Shown here one piece after another: positions 23,780-35,119 of a stretch of DNA of 64,000 nt. Each line of letters starts with the position of its first letter. Position 1 is the stretch's first letter. Made by a program: the position numbers and the translations under genes. The notes under the pieces are model-generated. The model made no database searches, was not told the DNA's origin, and worked only from the letters and a program-made list of their open reading frames with translations. The stretch is from Agrypnia vestita (lineage: Eukaryota > Arthropoda > Insecta > Trichoptera > Phryganeidae): the NCBI GenBank assembly GCA_016648135.1, contig JADDOH010023636.1, positions 1 through 64,000 on the forward strand. The letters are read 5' to 3'.

Positions 23780-24240
23780 AATTCTGGTACCAACACTGGT
23801 GTGAAAATGAAGCCTGGAGTTAGCAGAAGAGGAACGAAAACAGACTGAATGTGGTGGAATTGAGATCACTTAGACATATGCATGGCAAATCCATTTATGA
23901 TAGAGTAAAGAATGAAGAAATTCGGAAAGAATGTAAAGCTGATCTTAGAATAGTTAATAGAAATAAAAAAGGGTCGCCAGATGGTTTGAGCATGTTGAGC
24001 GAATGAATGAGGAAAGAATGGTAAGAAAGCATATTATGCAAGTGTTGACGGCGTCAGAAAGAGGGCGGAAGACGTGGCATGACCAGATTAACCAGAAGAT
24101 AGTCCTGTTAGATATCTCAACAATCGTCAAACTTGTATGTGAACATGTATAAATTTCAATGAGACAAGAATTGTGTGTCAGAACAGAAGAGTGTGGCGCT
24201 CTATCCTTTCTGCATGCCCCGCAGGGAAACGGCGTTATTG
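23780..24240 (+). pseudogene. Reverse-transcriptase C-terminal fragment of a non-LTR retrotransposon
   Basis: Successive plus-strand frames read RLNVVELRSLRHMHGKSIYD, RVKNEEIRKECK, a HVERMNEERMV-like stretch, and GRKTWHDQINQ, the conserved C-terminal half of an insect endonuclease-reverse transcriptase. Frame changes occur near 23975 and 24080, and stops intervene. The fragment is 5'-truncated and inactive. Confidence 0.75.
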
Positions 24241-24404
24241 TAAGTAAATATTTCATTCTCATTGGTGTCTAAAATGAAACTACAAACTTTTGAATATGTT
24301 CTGGGTGTTTTTGCGATGTGATTCGCTACAGTAATCAAGCCTACTAGCCTATTATAGCGTGAAAAAAAGGAAATTGTTCTTAAAATTGAAATTTCATATG
24401 ATGT

Positions 24405-24441
24405 AGAAATGTGACCTTTTTGTTCTAAAGGTCACATTTCT
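24405..24441. repeat. Short perfect hairpin
   Basis: AGAAATGTGACCTTT (24405-24419) pairs perfectly with AAAGGTCACATTTCT (24427-24441) over a 7-base loop. The 15-bp stem does not extend, so a microRNA precursor is unlikely. Confidence 0.7.
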
Positions 24442-25305
24442 CAATACATACCTGATTTTAAGCTTCCTTTTTAAAAATATCCTTCTGTTCATAAAAAAAA
24501 AAACATTCAAAGTCAAAACATCAAATGATTTTTTAATCGTTTTAAGAAACTATGGCTGAAATTAGAGGTAATGACTTTAGATCATCGCTGTGCTGCATTA
24601 AAACATTCAAATTTATATTTTTCATCATAACTCAACTAAAAGGCATTTGACACTTCATTTCAGTTACTTTGTCAGTCAACATTAACCAAAAATGATAGCT
24701 ATATGTTCCTTTAAAATCTCGAATTCAGAACATTCTAAATTAGTAATCCTCGATGACTGATTGCATTCAAAGCATTTTTTAATATTACTGCATTTGCTTT
24801 TATACCCCTTGTATTACGCGGCAGAAAAATGTGAGTTATTTACTTGTGAATATCTTTATTTCTTTAAAATAAAAATTATTTTGAAAGAAAACGATTATCA
24901 GTATATTTTAGAAAGATACAACACTTCATGATAACATCTTCATATTTGTGGATGGGTCTTAGTGGGCCTGGTCTATCATAGTCTTAAATGTGAATGAAAT
25001 AATTGAATATAGTAAGAATATAGTGAGAATGGAGAATCATTGGTCTATGACATCAGCATCAACTGTAATGCAGGGCAATTAAATGTGTACTGTTTTTAAA
25101 TTATTTTTAAGTTTGGAATTATTTTATTTTTAATAGAAAATATTTTTAAAGATAAATATGATTATGTTTAGGTGGGAAGATGTACCTACATATACAATAA
25201 TCAAACTGAACCTTTTAAAAACAACAAAACCATCAAAATTCACAAATCCATAGTTTTACCTAAAAAAAGTTATATCTAAAAATATTATAAGTAGTAATTT
25301 AATAA
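24442..25305. other. AT-rich stretch without recognised features
   Basis: No coding frame of note, no RNA gene and no element termini seen. Confidence 0.4.
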
Positions 25306-25500
25306 ATCTATAATATATAAAGAAGTAAAGTTTCTAAGTTTGGGTGTACTTTCATGTAGGGTAGACATAGGCAATATATTATCCTCTTAAAATAAAAGGG
25401 CTTTTCGTGTTACCTATTTTACAACTAAAGTTCACGAAAAATAGTCAACAATACGTTTTTTACGAACGCTGCCTTAACGAAAGAAATATTTTTTGATATA
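25306..25500 (+). mobile_element. Helitron/Lep1-like element, truncated copy
   Basis: Begins ATAATATATAAAGAAGTAAA and shares ACCTATTTTACAACTAAAG and TTACGAACGCTGCCT, in order, with 16262-16580. It loses similarity after about 25500, so the 3' end is missing. Confidence 0.55.
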
Positions 25501-25769
25501 ACTTTTTGACAATTATATCATATAAGAGATATAATTTGATATAATTTTTTGACAATTACTTTTATGGTAGTAGTGAAGTCGTTGGCTTAGCTAGGAAAAT
25601 TATAAAAATTTTAGTACAATATCAAATAAAATTAAGTTATCAACTTATACAAACCATATATTATATTTTAAATGATATTTATTGTAAAGGCAACACTATA
25701 TTTTTATTTTATTTTAACAATCATTTCAAAAATATGTATAATTTTGAATTTTTCGAAATTTTAATGGTT

Positions 25770-26070
25770 TTTTCAAATTGGAATCAAGACAAATGAGTAA
25801 CGACCCCGACGCGTGCAGTAGGCATGAAACTTGATTCAATGAGAAAGGGAGTATAATTAAAAACTTGGTTTTCATGGCTTAGTTTTTATTACAGAAATTA
25901 ATACAAGTTACTTTCACAATGGACCAATGTTTTATAGGAGATAAGTTAGAAATATTTAAAAAAAAATGCAAACTTTGAAGTCGTTTATCTTCATATCTAT
26001 TGATATTAGGACAGTTAGATAGTTGCTTGAAAACTCGTAATTTCGACAGAAATCTACCAGTAAAGTATTG
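25770..26070. repeat. Dispersed repeat block
   Basis: It combines a GAGAAAGGGAGTATAATTAA motif (similar to AAAGGGAGTAATAAAAACC at 37440) with a tail related to 9060-9275. Composite non-autonomous element; ends undefined. Confidence 0.35.
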
Positions 26071-26385
26071 TTATTGTTACAATCTGTACATACATACATT
26101 TATTAAACTTGCACTTGTAAAAAGACCCTTCAATGTAGAAATGTAGATTACTGTTTCACGCATCTACTTGCAAGGTTACTTCTGACTCATAAATACATAC
26201 ACTTGCATCCTTAGAATGAACTACATACGCATGGATAGAACGCAATGCGTTACATTTACAGAAATAAATTTCCCAAAGAACACAAAACCTAAATTCTTGG
26301 CTGAACCTTCAGTTATCTATCATGGGAAAGAATATGTAAGAAACTTTTCTGTACTAGATATTTTAACCGTTGGCATCTCTAGTTT

Positions 26386-26975
26386 TTATGTTAAAACAGA
26401 ATTAAAAAATGTTACGGTATCACATTTTACATAGGTGTATAGTCTATTACCTACGTCGTTTTTATAAATAATACTAACTCCTGAACTATTATTAAACGTG
26501 TGGTCTTCTTCAATTAAATGGTTAACAAATTCTGAGAACCCACTACTATTTAAAGAACGCAAGTGCTCTTTTACTCTAATTTTGACATTACGCGACGTCT
26601 TCCCTATATAAAACGCGGGGCAATCATTGCATTTCAATGAATATACACCAGAATGGCTAAATTTATCATCCTTATCTTTACAATTGATTAAAAATTTACC
26701 TATATTATTATTCATATAAAATGCGGGTCTGATGTCCGGTGGGAGATTTTTGATATCGCGTTTTATATAGGGAAAACATCGCGTAATGTAAAAATTAGAG
26801 TAAAAGAGCACTTGTGTTGTTTAAAATGTAGTGGGTTCTCAGAATATGTTAACCATTTAATTGAAGAAGACCCATACGTTTTATTACAGTTCAGGAATTA
26901 GTATTATTCATAAAAACGACATAGGTTATAGACTAGATAATTTAGAGGCATTAGAGATAAGAAAAGCCATTAATA
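26386..26975. pseudogene. Penelope-like element: two GIY-YIG endonuclease fragments head to head
   Basis: On the minus strand (about 26740 to 26386) a frame contains GVYSLKCNDCPAFYIGKTSR, VKIRVKEHL and FSEFVNHLIEEDHTF: the GIY-YIG nuclease core of a Penelope-like retroelement, with CxxC and the K[V]R..EH region. On the plus strand (26767-26975) a second copy, interrupted by frame changes, carries YGKTSRNVKIRVKEHL, SEYVNHLIEED and LEALEIRKAIN. The two copies are inverted and converge at about 26745-26770. No reverse-transcriptase domain is present. Inverted 5'-truncated pieces are known for Penelope elements. Confidence 0.8.
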
Positions 26976-28362
26976 TTATTATTATTATTATTGATAATGG
27001 GCAGGCAGCTTAAGCTGATAGGCCCATATCACTGTCTCTCATTTGAATATCCAGCCTATTCTTAAATTGGTTGACACTGGCTGCAGACACAACGCCCTCA
27101 GGCAAACTGTTCCACATATTTTGACCACTCTATTGCTTAAGGGGTTATATACAGTTAGAATTTTCAAAAAATCGAATTTTTTTTATTTAAATTTCGTAAT
27201 GTACACATATTTAAGTAAACACACAGAAAATTTCAAGTCAATCCGGTGATTATTTTCCAAGTTACGCGCATATTTGTAAGCGTTCGCGAGGGCGGAGCGC
27301 CAGCGCTCACCTAGAAAGCAGTTCCTTTTATTATTACCTACCTGTTGTAAACGTTGTACCTTTTATTTACCTGTCCATTCTAAATGTTCCCTTCTAATGT
27401 ATTCAGATGACTAAAGTGAAAGTATGACCTTGGAATAGACGACTTGATGTAAGTTGAAAAAAAATGTTTTTTACTCTATGTAAAGCGCTTTTGAAACTTT
27501 AAAGCCGTTTTTCTCAAAATTGTCTTCTTAAGATCGGTGACAAAGATTTCTCGGAAACGGCTCATCCGATCAGTCTCAAACTTTAATACAAGCTTCTTAA
27601 GTATATTTTTTAGTAATTAATCGAAGGTTTTTTCTCGCCGATAAATATTTTTTTTATAAACAATTTAAGGCCAAAATTTTGGTCAAAAATCGATTTTTTT
27701 TTTTTTTGATAAGTAGCCATTTTGTCAAAAAAAACGATTTTACTTATTCCTTCGATTAATTACAAGATAATATATTACTTTGACGAAATCCGTTTGGTTT
27801 TTTCATTTTAGATGATCTAGTCCAGAGATATCGTTGTCACCGCAAGATGCCTTTTTTGAGAGGAGCCCCTGGAGATCAGCGATAGCAGCTTTCGAAATTA
27901 TTATTTTACAAATATAAAATTTTTTAAATATAGTTAAAAGTAACTATAATATGTGTACAAATTTTCACATTAATAAATTTAAAAGTCTTTTCAGAAAAAA
28001 ATTCTTGAAAAATCGCTTTTTTGGGCCTCCTGACTGTATATAACCCCTTAAGGCATGCTTTCTTGGGTTACACGAAAACCGAGACTTGTTCAACTTCATG
28101 TGATGTCCTCGAAGACCCACATTAGTGTTTAATGTAAACATACCTGTCATATTAGGAATATTGTAGTAGCCCGATAGAATCTTGAATGTCTCGATAAGGT
28201 CACCTCTTGCTCGTCGCTGCTGAAGAGTGGGCAGTTTCAAGACTCTCAGCCTTTCTGCATATTCCAGGTTTTTAAGACCCAAGGGCAATTTTGTGGCTCG
28301 TCTCTGAACATTTTCCAGTAAAACTATATCTTTAGCAAAATATGGATTCCAGATCTGAGAGG
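26976..28362 (-). pseudogene. Non-LTR (CR1/jockey-like) retrotransposon 3' part, split by an insertion
   Basis: The minus-strand frame (28330 to 28052) reads LENVQRRATKLPLGLKNLEY, LPTLQQRRARGDLIE and FSCNPRKHA. After the inserted element it resumes (27136 to 27000) with NRVVK, then NSLPEGVVSAASVNQFKNRL in part-shifted frame, and ends in an (AAT)n tail at 26976-26992. This is the C-terminal end of a reverse-transcriptase polyprotein. Removing the insert and one TTAA restores codon continuity between the two halves, though a separate frameshift lies close to 27120. Confidence 0.8.
27141..28047. mobile_element. TTAA-flanked DNA transposon (Kolobok- or piggyBac-type), 907 bp
   Basis: GGGGTTATATACAG (27141-27154) and CTGTATATAACCCC (28034-28047) are perfect 14-bp inverted ends. 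TTAA occurs on both sides (27137-27140, 28048-28051). It sits inside the reverse-transcriptase frame of 26976-28362. The GGGG start does not match the CCY start of piggyBac, so a Kolobok-type element is a serious alternative. No transposase was recognised. Confidence 0.85.
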
Positions 28363-28779
28363 CTTATGAATCATATGATGAATGAATGAAATATGAATCA
28401 TAAAATCATTAATAATCAAGTAAATTTATCTTTTAGTCCACTTTTAAATATGTTCCCTCTTAATAGTAATATTCCCTGCGAAATCCCACACCCTACCCCT
28501 ACTATTGGCACTCCGTTCTTTCACCTTTCACACTACTATGTATATAATGTTTTTATGGTGAGGCAGTTAAGATTCTCCCTGAAGAAGCTACGGTAGTAGC
28601 GAAACCCGGTTGGATATGAAAATAAATATAAGTGGTGCTTAACTAAGTTAGTTTTATTTATATAAATTATAATGTATAATGTATCACCACCAAGTGTTTG
28701 CTTCCTTCGAAAATTTAAACGCTTTAAAGTTTTGCACACTATAAAATTCAAAATTAAACCTGACAATTATTTTATACTC
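28363..28779. other. Intergenic stretch with a possible ribozyme-like motif
   Basis: AT-rich; short plus-strand frame 28393-28596 without recognisable domain. Contains the motif at 28576-28614 described separately. Confidence 0.3.
28576..28614 (+). ncRNA. Hammerhead-ribozyme-like motif (tentative)
   Basis: The order fits a minimal hammerhead: stem I TCC (28576-28578) with GGA (28612-28614); CTGAAGA (28579-28585); stem II GCTAC (28587-28591), loop GGTA, GTAGC (28596-28600); GAAAC (28601-28605); loop CCG; GTT (28609-28611) as the cleavage triplet. One extra A separates CTGAAGA from stem II, and stem III has only 2 bp. Penelope-like elements are known to carry minimal hammerheads with very short stem III. 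Function is unproven. Confidence 0.3.
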
Positions 28780-28904
28780 ACACATAGTCGTCGATGCCCG
28801 GTCCAAATAGCATAGAGCTTTCATTAAGAAGATCTAGAGCATCTTTTTGTCCTTGTCTATGCAAAACTTGCGTCCGGTAATCATCAGGTAAACGAGTCAA
28901 AGCG
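28780..28904 (-). other. Exon-like open segment, unidentified
   Basis: The minus frame contains TRLPDDYRTQVLHRQGQKDA and LLNESSMLFGPGIDDY and ends at a good donor-like GTGTGAGTAT. No suitable acceptor was found: an in-frame TGA precedes it. It may be an exon fragment of an unrecognised gene or a pseudogene. Confidence 0.3.
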
Positions 28905-31620
28905 ATAGAAAATCAGTCTGAGCATCGCTCAAATGTTCATAACTTCGTCAATTTTGATCCGATTCATTTGAAATTCTGACACCGTATTCTTGCAATGTTA
29001 TAATTTATTTAAAAATTTAAAAATAAAATGCAAAAAAAATCAAATACCTTACCTCCCTTAATTCTATTTGTTGACATTTCACAAAATATTTTCTATACAA
29101 AATTGAATGAAGAAGAATCTTCTGAAGTTTTTTCTACTAACTATGGGACACCCATACAAATAAAATAGCAATCTTTTTAAAATTATTTCAGCTTAATGAA
29201 ATTTAATAAATTTTCAGCATAATAAATTTGAGAAATTTTGTTCACACCTAGAACATTGTGTCTTTTCAATGTTTTTAAGTCAATTATTCAAATGGCTTAA
29301 GATATGGCCCATAATATAGTAGTATGAATTTGCGATAAATGCATCGCATGCAGTTATGGTATTTTTATACATCTTATCTGTCCCTTCTTTTTTGTATTTT
29401 ATTTATCTATTGTATCTCTCTTCTTTACCTTATCATTGCTATATACAAACATGTAAGATGATACCACAAGGTTTATAATACTAATAGAAATATAAATTAT
29501 TTCATATCAGTTATAAAAAAGAGGTAGATCTGTTACAGAGATGGAAGCGAGAGATTGAATAATGAGAAATTTTTGCTTGGAGTTAGTGGACAACGCTTCC
29601 AGTATACTCTCCATATATAAGGTGATCAAATTTCAATGTAAGCAAAGAATTTTGATTGCTCGCGAGTAATAAAAAATTAAATCATAGGCGGAGCATTCAG
29701 ATAAAAAGAGATAGAGGTTCAATTAAAAATGTAGAAAAACTGGAAGAATCCAGGGTGCTTTTAAATGAAGCCACTAGCTAACAAAAGCTAAGTTCTAAAC
29801 CATACGAGGCAAGCGTCATGACAACTACACCAACAAGCTACTATATTATTACTGTTTACTTTTTTCATACAAGGCGATTGATTCCATAGTATCACTTATT
29901 TCATCCAATTAATTAATTAGTTACATAATTTCATCCAAATAACAATTGGAAATTATATGTTAAAATCAAAACTATATAAATAGTGGTGTGTATAGTATTG
30001 TACTTTGGCTAATTAATCATTGTTATTGTTCAACTAAACCATTTTTCAAGTCTGTCAGGGTTCGATCAATAAATATTTTCATTCACAAAGACGATTATTT
30101 GGTGTATGGGTAATGTACTCGCCTAGTAGTCAGAACTTTTTGGATTTCCATTGATTTTGAGTATCCTCATGCTGAGAGACCAGCTAGTAAACACAGTTCT
30201 TCAAAGCACAAGTGCTTAATATTGATTTGAAATATGTACTCTATGCACGCCACTCTGTTATAATATAAATAGATTCAGATGATAGGTTACAATCAATCAT
30301 TTATCACTGGTTGAAATCTATTTCCAGTAAAGTTCAATGCAATAGTATTTAAAGCCAGACTGACTCATTCATGTTCCGTTTCTATAATAGATTACAGTAT
30401 TAACGTTATGAAGTTGATTCAGAGAAACCGGATATCGTAGTGCTTACACCCAGTAATTAACAGATAAAGAAATAAATTCACTTTAAAATCTTTGTTTAGA
30501 AAAGATTGGTAGAGAGACTCTTCAGTTTAGGGAACTAAAAAATGTTCCTGATTTGAGAAATTTTAGAGCAAAAAATTTATTAATTGTCTCAGACACACAT
30601 ATCATACCGCACACACTCACACACATAATACCTGTTATTGTGTGTCCAACATGACGAAGATACAATGGTATTGAAACCGATCAACATCAAAAATAATGAG
30701 TATGATTTATACAAATTAGTTTGTTAGTTTTTCAAATTAATAAAAAATATTCCAGTCCCTATCAAAAGCGATACGATTTCACACATTTATTTTCTTTAAC
30801 TGAAATCATATAAAAAAGTGAAAAAAAAAAACATTTAAGGTGAAAATATTTAATATCTTATAAGAATACAATAATACGCTGGCAGCCATATCATCGCCAA
30901 ATGTTTTTTGTTTATGAAAAACTTTTTGACTTGGCCTATTTTTGATAATAAACAAGGATGTTGCTTGCCACACACCGCCAATATCATTATAAACATTACC
31001 TGGATTATGAATCGGCTTTATTATCACCTCAGCTTACTGTTAATGACATTACGACTTAATTTCCTATCGACTAGGCCTGCATCTATCATTTCCCTTTACA
31101 TTAAATATGTTTAACACTAAAAAAAATCGGGCCCATGTAAATAAAAGATAAATGCACTTTCAATAGTTATGATCTAATTTCTGTTCAGTCATCGGAATTC
31201 CCTCCTCAATGTGTGATGGTAATTTCCAAGTGTTTTCTTATCTAAAATCCCAAACACAAACATTGATGAAACGGAACACACCACAGAAATAGACATGACT
31301 ACAAAGGTTAAAATAAATGAGTGAATATTTTTTATAAAGGTGAACTAAATATAAATCTGTGAGAAGTATTTGTTTAATGTATATGTTACAGCGAATTTGC
31401 ATTTTTAATGAGACTATACTTTCACTAGTAGAAATGTACTTTTCCCGGTTGGGCAGAGTCTGGGCAGTGAAAACATCTAAATCAACGAATTCTCAGATTC
31501 ACTACACATTATCCGTGAAAATATATTTTGTTCACGAATGTGCGCATTACTCAAAGCATAGACAATATATTAGTGAAACTATTAATTTGTACACGTAATT
31601 CTTAAAGCGTAGAAAGTATA
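28905..31620. other. Intergenic stretch with SINE-like relics
   Basis: Mostly AT-rich. SINE-like blocks occur at 29785-29845 (minus, TAGCTTGTTGGTGTAGTTGT) and 30088-30155 (plus, GGTGTATGGGTAATGTACTC, CGCCTAGTAGTCAGA), related to the head at 10470-10556. A CA-rich run lies at 30593-30642. No host gene recognised. Confidence 0.4.
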
Positions 31621-31741
31621 AAGGCGGCACTTCGCTAGGCGATTTTTATTCATTTTGCGATCCTATTTTAACTCCTAAATTAAAATAGGACAGCAGCACC
31701 GCAAAACGAATACGAATCGCGAAGTAAGGTGTCCGCTGAAA
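31621..31741. mobile_element. Palindromic MITE with GGCGGCAC-type ends
   Basis: The left arm AAGGCGGCACTTCGC and CGATCCTATTTTAACTCC pair with the right arm AAATTAAAATAGGAC and GCGAAGTAAGGTGTCCGCT. The similarity is imperfect but continuous over about 55 bases per arm. Non-coding. Confidence 0.65.
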
Positions 31742-33239
31742 GATCGCGCACTCGGGTTTTTTATGATATCTGACGACTGCCTGAACAAAACGAGGTTATG
31801 TCACCATGTAAATATTGGGGGGTTAAGGGAAAATTTTTATTAATGAATATGTATTTTGTCAATTAAGTTTATTAAATATGTTTTTTTTATAATAATACAA
31901 CAAAAGTTTATTTCTTACAAATATAGAAACATAAATAAACATACACCTGGTATTATTAATTTTAAATGAACCTTTAAAAGTGCGTCAAGTAACAAACACT
32001 CGATGCGAAAAATACAAAAATCAAAGAGATTCTAAGTCATCATTTACGTTTGAATTCATTCAGATTCTTCCGCATTTCCAATTTTCTATCTTTTTATCAA
32101 AAATGTGTCTAATGTCATTTGCGTTTCTTGTTTGCGCTGTGTAAAGTGGGTGGTAGACGTACAACATAAAGTGCGCGGTTTTTAAGTTCGCAAACTTACT
32201 CGGCTCGACGTCGGTGACAGACGTGAAGCTTGCTCACACCGTATCATTTTTATGAGTTTAATCGACTGTTTTTTGAATTATAAGATGATCAGAATTTCGT
32301 AAGTGTTCGCGATTAAAATTTAAAAAATATATTATGTTTTAGTTACCTACCTATATCTAATCCTAATCTAATAACTAATCCAGTCCAGAAGTGTGACAGT
32401 TCGAGAAACAGAACTATCGCCACAGAATAGAGAATCTGCTATCGCTCAAAGGATAAAAATTAGAAATACTGTCGCTTTGTGGTGACTTTGGACTAGACTA
32501 GTGTAGAATGAGACACAAAACGCAAAATAAATTTTGAAAAACAAGGTCCATGTGCCATTAGAATCTTGTTATAAAATCATATAATGAAGAATTGGTGCAG
32601 CCGAAACTTTCAACTTTCAACACTTCAAAATGACTATTTTAATAATATCCGTTACCTACATAATGTTGATATGCACAGAAGAAATTAATAATGCAGTAAG
32701 AACCTTGTTCACGCAATAACTTATTAAATTGTTATTCAAGGCCCGGTTGTTTCAATTTGGATAAATAAAAGTTCGTTTAAAAGCATAGATTTTTACGGAA
32801 ACAGATTTCAGACTTGTCAAATTTAATTTTTGACAGTTCGGAAACCAATAAATTCACTAGTAAGTAGAAGTTAAAATATTGTATTCATTTCTATTGGTGA
32901 AAAACTCTTTGAATATGATAAGAATGACCTTGAATATAATTTCTCTAAAATGCCAGTGAATGATGGACTCACTAGAAAAACAGATTCACTGTAACATATA
33001 TAAATAAAAATGTAAATGTTCGTTTGTACAAAATCGCTAATCTCTGAAAGTTGTTTTTTTTTTATTTTAATTTATTTTTTTTAAATTACCTCTTGAAAAA
33101 CTGTAATTACAGTTTAAACGCAAGGATTTAATTATAATAAGTGTATGTAAATTTCTTTACTTAATTGCATTTCATTTATGATATATTTATTATATAATAA
33201 GCTACTATATTAAACTAATTTTTGCTTTTCCTATCCACT
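31742..33239. other. Intergenic stretch with partial MITE
   Basis: GGCCCGGTTGTTTCAA at 32741-32756 is the same end as the MITE at 7825, followed by related sequence up to about 32870, but no matching right end. A TATATAAATAAAAATGTAAATG segment near 32996 resembles the start of common insect mobile repeats. No gene seen. Confidence 0.4.
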
Positions 33240-33511
33240 TCACAATTCACTGTAGTATTTCTTTAAGGTATTTTTATATTTTTTTGTCCCGTTACATTTT
33301 TTATTTTATCCGGTAGCTTGTTGAATAATTTTGGAATGACGCACTGTTTGGTTCTGTCTCCGTAACAATTATTTGTTTTTTTTATTTCTAGTTTTTTATT
33401 CATTATTTGTCTTGTCGTATATTCATGATGTATTGGTGTTTTGAAAGTGTCCTCGTATTCTTCCAGTGTTATTTTATAGTAAAGTTTTTGGATAGGTAAG
33501 ATTTTACACAT
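33240..33511 (-). pseudogene. Non-LTR retrotransposon, C-terminal reverse-transcriptase tail
   Basis: The minus frame contains EYTTRQIMNKKLEIKK and NCYGDRTKQCVIPKLFNKLP followed by DKIKN. The pattern [YF]G.R......PKL[FY]N.LP..I marks the end of jockey/CR1-group polyproteins. It ends close to 33263 with a frame change or stop; 5'-truncated. Confidence 0.65.
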
Positions 33512-33749
33512 TTTAATAGGTTTTCCGGTTGGTCCTTATTTGCTTCTTTTTGTTTTTTATTTACTATAGTTTTAATAATTTGACGATAATAAACAATTTT
33601 GGTAGGAGTTTTTCTCGGATAACATAATTATTCCACCGACGATTACAGTTATTTTAGCCTTTTGGATAGCATTGGCGTCATGTTGAAATACGTCGCAGTA
33701 ATCACACTTGGAATGAAGGGTCCGTCTAGTGTATGGGCAACGCCGGATT

Positions 33750-33782
33750 GGTCCGGGTCGGGTCCGGGTCGGGTCCGAGTCG
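33750..33782 (+). repeat. 11-bp GC-rich tandem repeat, three copies
   Basis: GGTCCGGGTCG occurs twice, then GGTCCGAGTCG. It is isolated in AT-rich DNA; on the minus strand it gives an Asp-Pro/Arg-rich frame without known relatives. Confidence 0.8.
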
Positions 33783-34039
33783 TGAGTTGGATCCGGGTCC
33801 GTACATTGTATTTCTTTGTACATCCATCAATTTTATTTTAAAAAAAAACGATGAAATAGGAATAAAAAGTAGGAATAAAAAAATTCAAATCATTACCGGA
33901 TAAATTTAAAAATGAATTAAAAAACTTTAACAAAAAAATTTCTTGAAATTCCCTTGTATGTAATTATTTTTGTCTATTTTTGATTCCAGATATTTTGTTT
34001 ACTATTTTTTTTTATACTTTTGTTATAAAAATTGTAATA

Positions 34040-34900
34040 CAGGCGGACCTCGACTTTCGAACATTCGACTTTCGCACAATTCGCTATTTCGCACATTGTC
34101 ACGCTGTGGGGTAAATATATCCCCCTCTCGCTCGCTTACAAGCAAGTGGAATCCTGGTATCACTTGCAGCTTACATTAAAAGATTTCTAGAAGAACTACA
34201 ATGTATGAAACGCAATAAACAATATTGGAGACACGTGAGACATATAGCGTGGGCTGAAATAAAAGAGTCAACCATGAAAGGTTCATGGAAACAATTTTGT
34301 AAATTGTGATAAAACTCCAGAAACCATCACAATTGATATAGTCCGCCTAACGAATGAACTAAACTTAGATGTTACTAATGAGGATGTTAATGAGATGATA
34401 AAATCTCATTCAGAACCTCTAACAAATTAATATTTAATTAAGCAACAGGAGTATGAAAATGAAATATATAATGAAAGTGAGGAAGAAGAATCTGATCAAA
34501 TCATCAAGACTTTAATAATGAAAAATGTGAATGAAGCCTTCATGCATCTTGACAATTTTTTAAATATTATGGAAGATTGTGATCCCAATGGAGAACGCAT
34601 ATCTCGAGTATGTTGGCCGATCAATAAAGACATAGCATGTTTTAAAATACTATACGACGAAAAGAGAAAGAAGAGTGGCAAACAATTAGCTCTTGATAAC
34701 TTTTTAAGGGAAACACCTGCAAACAAAAAAAAATCTTTTAAACCACTTTAACGCCTCTTAAACATCATATATTTACTTGATAAATAAATATTTTTAAATA
34801 CATACAATTTTAATTTTTTTTACTTCCCTCTACTTTCGAACATTCAACATTCGCACACATTTTCAGGAACCAATTATGTGCGAAAGTTGAGGTCCGCCTG
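34040..34900 (+). mobile_element. Tigger (pogo-group) DNA transposon, internally deleted, 861 bp
   Basis: The ends CAGGCGGACCTCGACTTTCG (34040) and CGAAAGTTGAGGTCCGCCTG (to 34900) are inverted with one mismatch and flanked by TA (34038-34039, 34901-34902). Inside, decayed frames carry AWAEIKESTMKGSWKQFC (about 34250-34305), typical of the Tigger/jerky DDE region end. A 77-codon frame (34518-34751) with CFKILYDEKRKKSGKQLALD and FLRETP matches the C-terminal tail of TIGD1-like transposases. Most of the catalytic domain is deleted. Confidence 0.85.
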
Positions 34901-35119
34901 TATTCATAAATAATATGGTGTGATTTACTCCTTACATAACCATGAGCGTCAGCTCTTTTATGAAGAGTATTACGATTTAATTATATGAATGATCTTTGTA
35001 TTTCAATAAATTTTGTACCATGATAATATGTATTTATAATAAATAAATAAAAAATTAAAAAAGAATAAAAAAAAACAGATCTATTCAATTATATCATATT
35101 ATGTACTCCAAAAGTAGTA

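Noticed and set aside
24405..24441. microRNA precursor
   Set aside because: The stem is only 15 bp and does not extend beyond the perfect core.
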